Below are positions 8,661-14,892 of a stretch of DNA of 64,000 bases, piece after piece. Numbering within the stretch: the stretch's first letter is position 1; each line of letters starts with the position of its first letter. The notes beneath the pieces were generated by a model. That model ran no database searches, had not been told where the DNA came from, and was given only the letters and a program-made list of their open reading frames with translations. The stretch is taken from the NCBI RefSeq assembly GCF_003576455.2, contig NZ_CP032869.1:7085107-7149106 (forward strand). The letters run 5' to 3'. The position numbers and the translations under genes were made by a program. Origin of the DNA: Mucilaginibacter celer (lineage in GTDB: Bacteria; Bacteroidota; Bacteroidia; Sphingobacteriales; Sphingobacteriaceae).

Positions 8661-8883
8661 TGGTGAAAGGGAAAAGGTTAAAGGCGAAAGGTTAAAGGCG
8701 AAAGGTTAAAGGTGAAAGGAAAAAGGCGAAAGGTTAAAGGCGAAAGGTTAAAGGCGAAAGGTTAAAGGCGAAAGGTTAAAGGCGAAAGGTTAAAGGCGAA
8801 AGGTTAAAGGTGAAAGGAAAAAGGCGAAAGGAAAAAGGCGAAAGGAAAAAGGCGAAAGGAAAAAGGCGAAAGGAAAAAGAAAA
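8661..8883. repeat. Tandem 14-bp minisatellite (AAAGGTTAAAGGCG)
   Basis: About sixteen near-identical units alternate between GGTTAAAGGCGAAA and GGAAAAAGGCGAAA. The array is purely extragenic, 5-prime of rlmD. Short stretches of the same motif are seen at 33011-33043 and inside waaA near 51090-51125. It is not a CRISPR array: the units are contiguous, with no spacers. Minus-strand reading frames across it are low-complexity (SPFSF repeats) and not genes. Confidence 0.85.
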
Positions 8884-8924
8884 AGCTGAATGGAGGATAC
8901 TGCCTGCCAAGGAAATTTGAGCGG

Positions 8925-9022
8925 TGGCCAGACAGAAAAGCGGGCCAGGCGTATGGCCTTGCGGGCTGAAGCTTTTTTCTGTCTTGACTTTTTGGTTCCT
9001 TTTGTGTCAAGACAAAAGGAAC
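8925..9022. repeat. Extragenic element ending in an 11-bp hairpin
   Basis: A GC-richer block ends in GTTCCTTTTGT (8995-9005) and its exact inverted copy ACAAAAGGAAC (9012-9022), separated by 6 nt. The hairpin block is preceded by CTGTCTTGACTTTTTG. Blocks like this are scattered in Bacteroidota genomes. No gene is supported here, although a repeat-derived minus-strand frame crosses it. The rest of 9023-9125 shows nothing I can name. Confidence 0.5.
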
Positions 9023-9125
9023 AGCCTCCGCGGCAAATGAGCGGCCAATGTTAGTTATATTGAATCAAGGCTTTTTGTTAGCTGGCAATAACGAATGCTG
9101 TATGCATAGTACAAACATAGACAGC

Positions 9126-9236
9126 TTAATCAAAGAAGCTCAGGAAATAAGCAATCGCATCTTCTTCAACCTCAATGCCTTCTATCTCAAATTGTTCATC
9201 TATCAATTCAGAAAAATCAGTTAGTTCGCGGCTCAT
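9126..9236 (-). CDS. Candidate 36-residue acidic small protein
   Basis: An ATG at 9236 opens a 36-codon frame ending in TAA at 9126. The product begins MSRELTDFSELIDEQF and ends EDAIAYFLSFFD. Twelve residues are acidic and only one is basic, a composition unlike random sequence. A promoter-like pair and a 13-bp palindrome lie directly upstream. The protein matches nothing I know; a regulator of an enzyme, an antitoxin-like peptide or a leader peptide are all open. It is the only coding candidate in the gap 8610-9336. Confidence 0.5.
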   Translation of the reverse strand: MSRELTDFSELIDEQFEIEGIEVEEDAIAYFLSFFD

Positions 9237-9242
9237 AATAAT

Positions 9243-9272
9243 AAAAATTACTATGCTAACATAGTAATTTTT
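9243..9272. promoter_or_regulatory. Perfect 13-bp inverted repeat (likely operator)
   Basis: AAAAATTACTATG and CATAGTAATTTTT flank a 4-nt centre, 7 nt upstream of the 36-residue ORF. The centre overlaps a -7-like box (minus strand TATGTTAG, 9263 to 9256), so a protein bound here would block the promoter. It could instead fold as a hairpin in the leader RNA. Confidence 0.55.
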
Positions 9273-9287
9273 AAACTAAAAACCAAA
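9256..9287 (-). promoter_or_regulatory. Promoter candidate for the 36-residue ORF
   Basis: On the minus strand, TTTG (9287-9284) lies 20 nt before TATGTTAG (9263-9256), seven of eight matches to the Bacteroidota -7 box TAnnTTTG. The expected leader would be about 12 nt long. Confidence 0.45.
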
Positions 9288-9301
9288 TTGGTATAAGGTT
9301 T

Positions 9302-9331
9302 AAAATGGGAGGCGGAAAAGCCTCCCATTTT
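9302..9331 (-). terminator. Rho-independent terminator of creD
   Basis: AAAATGGGAGGC and GCCTCCCATTTTT pair around a 6-nt loop, just past the creD stop at 9337. Read on the minus strand the stem ends in a short T-rich run. Confidence 0.7.
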
Positions 9332-9336
9332 TAGTT

Positions 9337-10674
9337 TTATTGTTTATCCCAATTAATTTTCCGGGAAAAATACATCAGAATGGCTATGATCATAAACAGC
9401 GCGATGCTACCTACCATTAAGGCAAGATCTTCTAACTGAATGATAACAAAAATGAACGTATAAAACACCGTAAGTATAAATGCAAATAGCAATGCCGCTT
9501 TTCCATTTTTTAACAGCGAAGAGATAAATACAGAAATTAGCGCGATGGTTGATATCGAGGCAATGAGATATGCAGCGTTATAACCAACCTGCTCCGAAAA
9601 GGATAATAACAAGGTATAGTATATCACCATTGCAGTGCCAATAAGTATGTAATTGAACACATGTATAGCCTGTTTGCGAATAACCTCGGTTAAAAACAGC
9701 GAGATGAATGTAAGCAGAATGATCAAAACAGCATATTTGCTTGTACGCATAGTTTTCTGATACTGATCAACCGGAAGCCGAAGCTTTACCCCGAATGAGT
9801 TTGATTCAAGTTTATTGCTGTGTTTTGATCCATCGCCAATCCATTGTTGCGGTAGCTGCCTGTTGTAATTTAGCAGGTGCCAGCCGGCTTTAAAACCGCT
9901 GCTATCAACTTTGCGTTCGTCGGGGAGGTTGCTGCCTTCAAAACTTGGATTTGCCCAATTACCTTCTGCCTCAACGGTAGTTGATTTACCCAATTGTAAA
10001 AAATACAGGTCTTCACTGCCTTTCAAATCTAAGTCGTATGCAAAAGGGAGTTGGTCTGGTAAGCCGGTAGATAAGTTAAGTTTAGCCTGCAGGCCGTTGG
10101 TAAAAAGTAATTCGCTGTCAAAATCAGGATTCACCGAAAGTTTTTCGCCCGCCGTTGTTTTTATTACCGGGTCGCTTTTCAAACCTTTTAAGTCGCCTAC
10201 TCCAAACTCAAGGCGTGCCTGGTTTAATAATAGCTGATCGGGGGTAATACCGAGGTTTTCGAAGTTGAGGTGGCCAAAACCTCCGTTTACCTTTATATGC
10301 GTATTGTACACAGCTACGTCAAAAATACCGCGGTGAAGTATTTGGGTTGTTAGCCCTGCTTTTATATTCAGGCTTTCGGGTAAAACATAAATGTTGCCGC
10401 TGGTTGTGCGGGTGGTAGTATCCGTTAATTTAAACTGCTTTTTATAAGGTATCACCAATACCGGCCCTTTAATAACCTGTTTGGCCGACCAGCTATCAGA
10501 TACCTCCCTGATCACTTCTTCCTGGCGTTGCGACCGCTCGGTGATCAACTCATGGATCAAGGAAGAGGGGATAAGAAGCAATAAAACCAGTATGCCAATA
10601 AAAATTAATTTGAAAGTTGCCGACTCCTTGAGCCAGATGAGAAATGAGTGTTTAGGTGTTTCTTCTGTTATCAT
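9337..10674 (-). CDS. creD: CreD-like inner membrane protein
   Basis: A 445-residue inner-membrane protein of the CreD family, linked in Enterobacteria to envelope stress and colicin tolerance; its molecular role is not settled. One membrane segment near residue 20 (FIGILVLLLLIPSSLIHELI) precedes the conserved ITERSQRQEEV motif, a ~270-residue periplasmic domain, and a cluster of about six membrane segments at the C-terminus. The promoter region carries two identical 22-bp operator-like sites. The TetR gene upstream on the same strand is a candidate regulator, but other repressors are possible. Confidence 0.85.
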   Translation of the reverse strand: MITEETPKHSFLIWLKESATFKLIFIGILVLLLLIPSSLIHELITERSQRQEEVIREVSDSWSAKQVIKGPVLVIPYKKQFKLTDTTTRTTSGNIYVLPESLNIKAGLTTQILHRGIFDVAVYNTHIKVNGGFGHLNFENLGITPDQLLLNQARLEFGVGDLKGLKSDPVIKTTAGEKLSVNPDFDSELLFTNGLQAKLNLSTGLPDQLPFAYDLDLKGSEDLYFLQLGKSTTVEAEGNWANPSFEGSNLPDERKVDSSGFKAGWHLLNYNRQLPQQWIGDGSKHSNKLESNSFGVKLRLPVDQYQKTMRTSKYAVLIILLTFISLFLTEVIRKQAIHVFNYILIGTAMVIYYTLLLSFSEQVGYNAAYLIASISTIALISVFISSLLKNGKAALLFAFILTVFYTFIFVIIQLEDLALMVGSIALFMIIAILMYFSRKINWDKQ

Positions 10675-10688
10675 GTTTTTTTATTTGT

Positions 10689-10710
10689 AAAGTACTTTGT
10701 ATTTCAAAGT
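10689..10710. promoter_or_regulatory. Operator-like site, copy 1, in the creD leader
   Basis: AAAGTACTTTGTATTTCAAAGT, an inverted repeat ACTTTG-5-CAAAGT, is repeated exactly at 10763-10784. This copy lies 15 nt upstream of the creD start codon. Confidence 0.6.
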
Positions 10711-10750
10711 TGTTATTCAAAAAGAAAGGCTTATTCATGTTAAGCCCCGA

Positions 10751-10784
10751 CAAATATAAAATAAAGTACTTTGTATTTCAAAGT
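10751..10784 (-). promoter_or_regulatory. creD promoter overlapped by operator copy 2
   Basis: The minus strand shows TTTG (10782-10779), a 20-nt spacer and TATATTTG (10758-10751), a full match to TAnnTTTG. The second copy of the 22-bp site (10763-10784; here TACTTTG-5-CAAAGTA) covers the -33 box. Start of transcription is expected near 10744, putting copy 1 in the leader. Confidence 0.65.
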
Positions 10785-10830
10785 AAATAATGAGGAACCA
10801 TTATTTTTTAGTTTTATCGCTCTCTGAAAA

Positions 10831-11412
10831 TTAAACCGAAATAGCCGCCTTCACCAAATAAGGCAAAATCTCTTTCTGAAAAGAAACAAAATTTTTCCTC
10901 ACATCTGAATCACTCACCGAAGTAAAGGCAAAGCTGAACACGATGCTTTTACTGCACTTGATCAAGAAGCGCAAACGTTGCTGGTAGGTTTCGTGCTTAC
11001 GGATACCGGGCAGTTGGATAAATGAAGCCATGAGTAGTTCCTCCAGCTCATTAGAAAGATTCTTTAAAAAATCCTGCGAGTTGGCAGATTCGCGGATAAA
11101 ATCCCAGCCGATAAACTCGTTACAGATGGTGTAGGAGAGGCGGCAGGTTTTCATGATGAGACCGTTAAGGTAGGCTTCCTCATCAATATCGGGGGTATTG
11201 CTTTCTACCAGGTCGTCAACACTGGCTTTAATGTAGTCCATTAGCAGTACGTGCAGTACGGCCTCTTTACTGTCGAAATATTTATAGATGGTAGCCTTGG
11301 CAATTTTGGCTTTCTTGGCAATTTCGTTTACACTGGTTTTATGGTACCCGAATTTGCGGAAAAGCTCCTGTGCCGCACGTTTAATACTATCTTTAATTTT
11401 ATCGGCTTCCAT
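10831..11412 (-). CDS. TetR/AcrR family transcriptional regulator
   Basis: A 193-residue DNA-binding repressor candidate. The TetR helix-turn-helix is clear at about residues 20-52 (GYHKTSVNEIAKKAKIAKAT followed by IYKYFDSKEAVL). The C-terminal ~140 residues form the usual ligand-binding helical region. It starts 3 nt after the stop of the Rieske-like lipoprotein gene and so ends the antitoxin-PIN-pheS-lipoprotein-tetR string. The creD promoter with twin operators lies just downstream and is a reasonable target, though this is not shown. Confidence 0.88.
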   Translation of the reverse strand: MEADKIKDSIKRAAQELFRKFGYHKTSVNEIAKKAKIAKATIYKYFDSKEAVLHVLLMDYIKASVDDLVESNTPDIDEEAYLNGLIMKTCRLSYTICNEFIGWDFIRESANSQDFLKNLSNELEELLMASFIQLPGIRKHETYQQRLRFLIKCSKSIVFSFAFTSVSDSDVRKNFVSFQKEILPYLVKAAISV

Positions 11413-11415
11413 TAA

Positions 11416-11829
11416 TTAATTAGTCACTTGAATTTCAAACTGGGTTACTGATACCCTGTAGCTTCTTAAAGCTTTTGTTGCCGGCGCTTTAACCGGTGTG
11501 CCATCTTCCAGACTAAATTTCGAGCCGCTGCATGGGTCGGTAACTGTAAAGCCGGTACCATCGGGGGTACAGGCGCATTTTTTTTCGGGTTGATAGCTGC
11601 TGCACCTGTCGTATGCAGCATAAGTGCCGTTTATTTTACGGTAGATGATCAATCCTGCTACTCCATAGCCATTAATTACAACTGTTCCGCCGGCAACATT
11701 AAGCGGCGATAGGGCAGGCGTACCTAAGGCGGCCTGGTAGTTTACCGGGATACTTGGTACATTATCAGTTGCTTTTCCGCACGAAAAGCAACTGATAGCT
11801 ACCAATAGTATTAGTGTGAGTTGCCTCAT
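11416..11829 (-). CDS. Rieske-like lipoprotein lacking histidine ligands
   Basis: A 137-residue lipoprotein; the lipobox is CFSC with the Cys at residue 17. The fold signature of small Bacteroidota Rieske proteins is recognisable: AAYDRC near residue 72, TDPCSGSKFSLEDGTPV near 100, then a PATKALRSYRV end. Normal Rieske sites read CxH and CxxHGS. Here they read CSS and DPCSGS, with Ser in place of both His ligands, so an ordinary 2Fe-2S cluster is unlikely. Its ATG overlaps the pheS TGA (ATGA), indicating translational coupling. Confidence 0.65.
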   Translation of the reverse strand: MRQLTLILLVAISCFSCGKATDNVPSIPVNYQAALGTPALSPLNVAGGTVVINGYGVAGLIIYRKINGTYAAYDRCSSYQPEKKCACTPDGTGFTVTDPCSGSKFSLEDGTPVKAPATKALRSYRVSVTQFEIQVTN

Positions 11830-12860
11830 AACATTTCGGTTTGGAACTGTTTTAAGAAACGAACGTCATTTTCAGAGAACAGGCGTAAGTCGCGGATCAC
11901 GTATTTAAGGTTGGCTATACGTTCCATACCCATACCAAAGGCAAAGCCGGTATATTTTTTACTGTCGATACCGCAGTTTTCTAAAACGTTAGGGTCAACC
12001 ATGCCGCAGCCTAAAATTTCAACCCAGCCGGTATATTTACACATATTACAACCCGGACCGCCACAAATGGTACATGAAATATCCATCTCGGCCGATGGCT
12101 CGGTGAACGGGAAGTACGACGGACGGAACCTTACTTTGGTACCTTCGCCATAAAGCTCCTGTACAAAGTGGTAAAGCGTTTGTTTCAGATCGGAGAACGA
12201 TACATTCTCATCAACATACAAACCCTCCACCTGGTGAAAAAAGCAATGCGCACGGGCCGAAATAGCCTCGTTACGGTAAACCCTGCCTGGCATAATAGCG
12301 CGGAACGGTGGTTTGCCATGCTCCATCATCCTTACCTGTACCGATGAGGTATGAGTACGTAGTGCGATATCATCCTTACCATTATTCTTTTTAATAAAGA
12401 AGGTATCCTGCATATCACGCGCCGGGTGCTCATCAGGGAAGTTCAGAGCCGAGAAGTTGTGCCAATCGTCTTCAATTTCCGGGCCTTCGGCAACAACGAA
12501 ACCTAAACGTTTAAAAATATCGATGATCTCGTTACGGACTAATGATAACGGATGGCGTGAACCTACCGCGAAACCATCACCAGGTAAAGTAAGGTCAAGA
12601 TCATTGCCTTTGCTTTGCGTGCTGGTGGCGATGTTTTCTTTTAGCTCATTGTATTTAGCGTCGGCAAGTTGTTTAAACTCGTTAAGTACTTTGCCAAAGG
12701 TACGTTTCTCTTCGGGGCCAACGGTTTTAAACTGCTCAAAAAGGTCTTTAATAATACCCTTGGTGCCTAAAAATTTAATACGGAACGCTTCCAGTTCATC
12801 GGCATTGGCCGGCGAAAAAGCATTGATCTCGGCGGTATATTGGTCTATCTGAGCTTGCAT
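11826..12860 (-). CDS. pheS: Phenylalanine-tRNA ligase alpha subunit
   Basis: Catalytic subunit of PheRS, which charges tRNA-Phe in the cytoplasm as an alpha2-beta2 complex. The 344-residue length is normal. It has an N-terminal coiled coil, then class II motifs: the PARDMQDTFFI segment, the ALRTHTSSVQVR segment, GRVYRNEAISARAH (motif 2), and a C-terminal GFAFGMGMERI (motif 3). pheT is not in the window. Its start overlaps the stop of the PIN toxin gene (TAATG), so pheS lies inside a toxin-antitoxin transcript. Confidence 0.96.
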   Translation of the reverse strand: MQAQIDQYTAEINAFSPANADELEAFRIKFLGTKGIIKDLFEQFKTVGPEEKRTFGKVLNEFKQLADAKYNELKENIATSTQSKGNDLDLTLPGDGFAVGSRHPLSLVRNEIIDIFKRLGFVVAEGPEIEDDWHNFSALNFPDEHPARDMQDTFFIKKNNGKDDIALRTHTSSVQVRMMEHGKPPFRAIMPGRVYRNEAISARAHCFFHQVEGLYVDENVSFSDLKQTLYHFVQELYGEGTKVRFRPSYFPFTEPSAEMDISCTICGGPGCNMCKYTGWVEILGCGMVDPNVLENCGIDSKKYTGFAFGMGMERIANLKYVIRDLRLFSENDVRFLKQFQTEML

Positions 12861-13270
12861 TATAATGTATTTAAAAATTGTTCGGCTGTTAAAACCGGTA
12901 TTGTTGAATTTTTATAGTCTTTTATATTTCGGGTGATGATCAAGTCTACCCCGGCATTTTTAGCAGCAAAGTATTGAACGGCATCTTCAAAATCTTTAAA
13001 GTCCGAAGCTATTGCATCGTCAATAGTTTTAGCATCTTCACCTAACACCTGTAATTGTTTTGATAGCAATTTTATTGCTCCTATAGCAGCTTCCGAACCT
13101 AAATGTTTCTTTGTAAAGTAGTGAACATTAATTAAGGTATGTACTGCTGTACAAAAATTATATCCACCACTTACAGGTAACGACAGTATTTGTGCAGATG
13201 CGCTATAAAAAGCCGGTCTGTTCAAAATAACATCAAGAAGAACATCTGAATCAATAAAGGCTAATTTCAT
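12860..13270 (-). CDS. PIN-domain toxin (VapC-like RNase)
   Basis: A 136-residue PIN domain protein, presumably an RNA-cleaving toxin. Acidic residues expected at the metal site are D7, D9 and D13 (FIDSDVLLD), D93/D96 (FKDFEDAV), and D109 (VDLIITRN). The usual central Glu is Asn (N48 in TLINVHYF), as in other Bacteroidota PIN_3 proteins I recall. Its ATG overlaps the antitoxin stop (ATGA), and its stop overlaps the pheS start, so all three are translationally coupled. Confidence 0.82.
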   Translation of the reverse strand: MKLAFIDSDVLLDVILNRPAFYSASAQILSLPVSGGYNFCTAVHTLINVHYFTKKHLGSEAAIGAIKLLSKQLQVLGEDAKTIDDAIASDFKDFEDAVQYFAAKNAGVDLIITRNIKDYKNSTIPVLTAEQFLNTL

Positions 13271-13539
13271 AAGCCATATTTTTCATCAAGATGCTTGTGA
13301 TACTCTGCTTTGCAATCGAAGTCCGGAGTAGGTGTTTTTGACAATGTGAGTTTTTTAACCCAATCAGCTATTTCTATAGTTTTTGTATTTGCCTTGGGCT
13401 CTTCAACAACAGCGGTACTGGTTGTAACCTTTTTTAAGTAACGTTCAATTAATTTAGACAGATTAGTATGCGTTTCATCAGCATAAAGTTCTGCCTGTTT
13501 TAAAACATCCGGCTCAATATCTAAAATTAGCTTTGCCAT
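13267..13539 (-). CDS. DUF6364-type antitoxin
   Basis: A 90-residue protein with an N-terminal ribbon-helix-helix-like segment (AKLILDIEPDVLKQAELYAD, then TNLSKLIERYL), as in DUF6364 proteins paired with PIN toxins. The C-terminal half (ADWVKKLTLSKTPTPDFDCKAEYH) is the likely toxin-binding region. It is the first gene of the unit and overlaps the toxin gene by 4 nt. A promoter-like sequence lies just upstream, after the kbl stop. Confidence 0.8.
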   Translation of the reverse strand: MAKLILDIEPDVLKQAELYADETHTNLSKLIERYLKKVTTSTAVVEEPKANTKTIEIADWVKKLTLSKTPTPDFDCKAEYHKHLDEKYGL

Positions 13540-13559
13540 AACTTTTAATCGTCAATATA

Positions 13560-13589
13560 CAAAAATAAGACAATTTACCTTATTTCAAT
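13560..13589 (-). promoter_or_regulatory. Promoter candidate for antitoxin-toxin-pheS unit
   Basis: On the minus strand, ATTG (13589-13586) lies 18 nt before TATTTTTG (13567-13560), a full TAnnTTTG box, about 20 nt upstream of the antitoxin ATG. The -33 element lies at the kbl stop (13580). Confidence 0.45.
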
Positions 13590-14770
13590 ACTCCTAACCC
13601 CTTACCAACCTTGGTAAACGCCGCAATAGCTTTATCCAAATGGTGCTGATCATGTGCTGCCGAGATCTGTACCCTGATCCTCGCTTTGCCCTGTGGTACT
13701 ACCGGGTAGTAAAAACCTATCACATAAATACCTTCGTCCAGCATTTTAGCGGCAAACTCCTGGGCCAGTTTAGCATCATACAACATTACTGGGACTATAG
13801 GATGCACGCCTGGTTTAATATCAAAACCAGCTTCTGTCATTTTTTGGCGGAAGTATTGGGTGTTGCTTTCCAGTTTATCACGCAGCTCGGTGGTTTCACT
13901 TAGCATATCTAATACAGCTATCGACGCGCCGGTAATAGCCGGAGCCAAAGTATTCGAGAACAGGTACGGGCGAGAACGCTGGCGCAGCATATCAATAATT
14001 TCTTTACGGCCCGATGTAAAACCACCCGACGCGCCACCCAAAGCTTTACCTAAAGTACCGGTAATAATATCAATGCGGCCCATCACATTATGATGCTCAT
14101 GAGTACCACGACCGCTTTTGCCCATAAAGCCCGAGCAGTGGCTCTCGTCAATCATCACCAAAGCATTGTATTTATCGGCCAGGTCGCAAATCTTATCCAA
14201 CTGGGCAATAGTACCGTCCATGCTGAACGCGCCATCGGTTACAATGATGCGGTGACGCAGATCTTGAGTAGCTTTTAGTTTTTCTTCCAGATCGGCCATG
14301 TCATCATGTTTGTAACGGTGACGTTGTGCTTTGCAAAGGCGTACACCATCGATGATCGAGGCATGGTTCAACTCGTCAGAAATGATCGCGTCCTGGTCAT
14401 TAAACAATGGTTCGAACACACCGCCATTGGCATCAAATGCCGCGGCGTAAAGTATAGTATCTTCAGTGCCTAAAAATTCGGCAATCCTTTTTTCAAGCTC
14501 TTTGTGGATATCCTGCGTACCGCAAATAAAACGTACTGAGGATAAACCGTAACCATGGGTATCCATAGCATCTTTAGCAGCCTGGATCACTTTGGTATTG
14601 CCCGATAAACCGAGGTAGTTGTTAGCGCAAAAGTTGATCACTTCGGCACCGCTTTGCACGGTAATATCGGCACCTTGCGGCGATGTAATGATGCGTTCTT
14701 TTTTGTATAAACCGGCATTCTCAATGTCGGTAAGTTCCTGCTGTAAAACCGGCTTTAGGGTGTTGTACAT
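13580..14770 (-). CDS. kbl: Glycine C-acetyltransferase (2-amino-3-ketobutyrate CoA ligase)
   Basis: PLP enzyme that splits 2-amino-3-ketobutyrate with CoA into glycine and acetyl-CoA, the second step of threonine breakdown. The 396-residue length is typical. The PLP lysine is K242 in TGTLGKALGGASGG, and the cofactor-binding IDESHCSGFMG is at about 208-217. The matching threonine dehydrogenase gene is at 33042-33998, unlinked. Related alpha-oxamine synthases exist, but the length and the tdh in the window favour Kbl. Confidence 0.92.
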   Translation of the reverse strand: MYNTLKPVLQQELTDIENAGLYKKERIITSPQGADITVQSGAEVINFCANNYLGLSGNTKVIQAAKDAMDTHGYGLSSVRFICGTQDIHKELEKRIAEFLGTEDTILYAAAFDANGGVFEPLFNDQDAIISDELNHASIIDGVRLCKAQRHRYKHDDMADLEEKLKATQDLRHRIIVTDGAFSMDGTIAQLDKICDLADKYNALVMIDESHCSGFMGKSGRGTHEHHNVMGRIDIITGTLGKALGGASGGFTSGRKEIIDMLRQRSRPYLFSNTLAPAITGASIAVLDMLSETTELRDKLESNTQYFRQKMTEAGFDIKPGVHPIVPVMLYDAKLAQEFAAKMLDEGIYVIGFYYPVVPQGKARIRVQISAAHDQHHLDKAIAAFTKVGKGLGVLK

Positions 14771-14892
14771 AGTATGCGTGTTTTATAAGGGTGCAAAATT
14801 AAGCATTAAGCGGCATTTACCGAGGTTTATTAATCCTTAAATAATTATTAAGCGTGTAATAAAACATTTTTAGGACATAACGCATTAAACAG

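Noticed and set aside
8661..8883. Possible CRISPR array
   Set aside because: The units are contiguous 14-mers without unique spacers, and no cas gene is present.
8804..9010. 68-residue minus-strand frame
   Set aside because: It is made from the minisatellite and the hairpin repeat, with SPFSF low-complexity; it is repeat DNA, not a gene.
10785..10806. 8-bp hairpin AAATAATG / CATTATTT after tetR
   Set aside because: It could be a terminator, but the minus-strand side lacks a T run, and it overlaps the promoter zone of creD.
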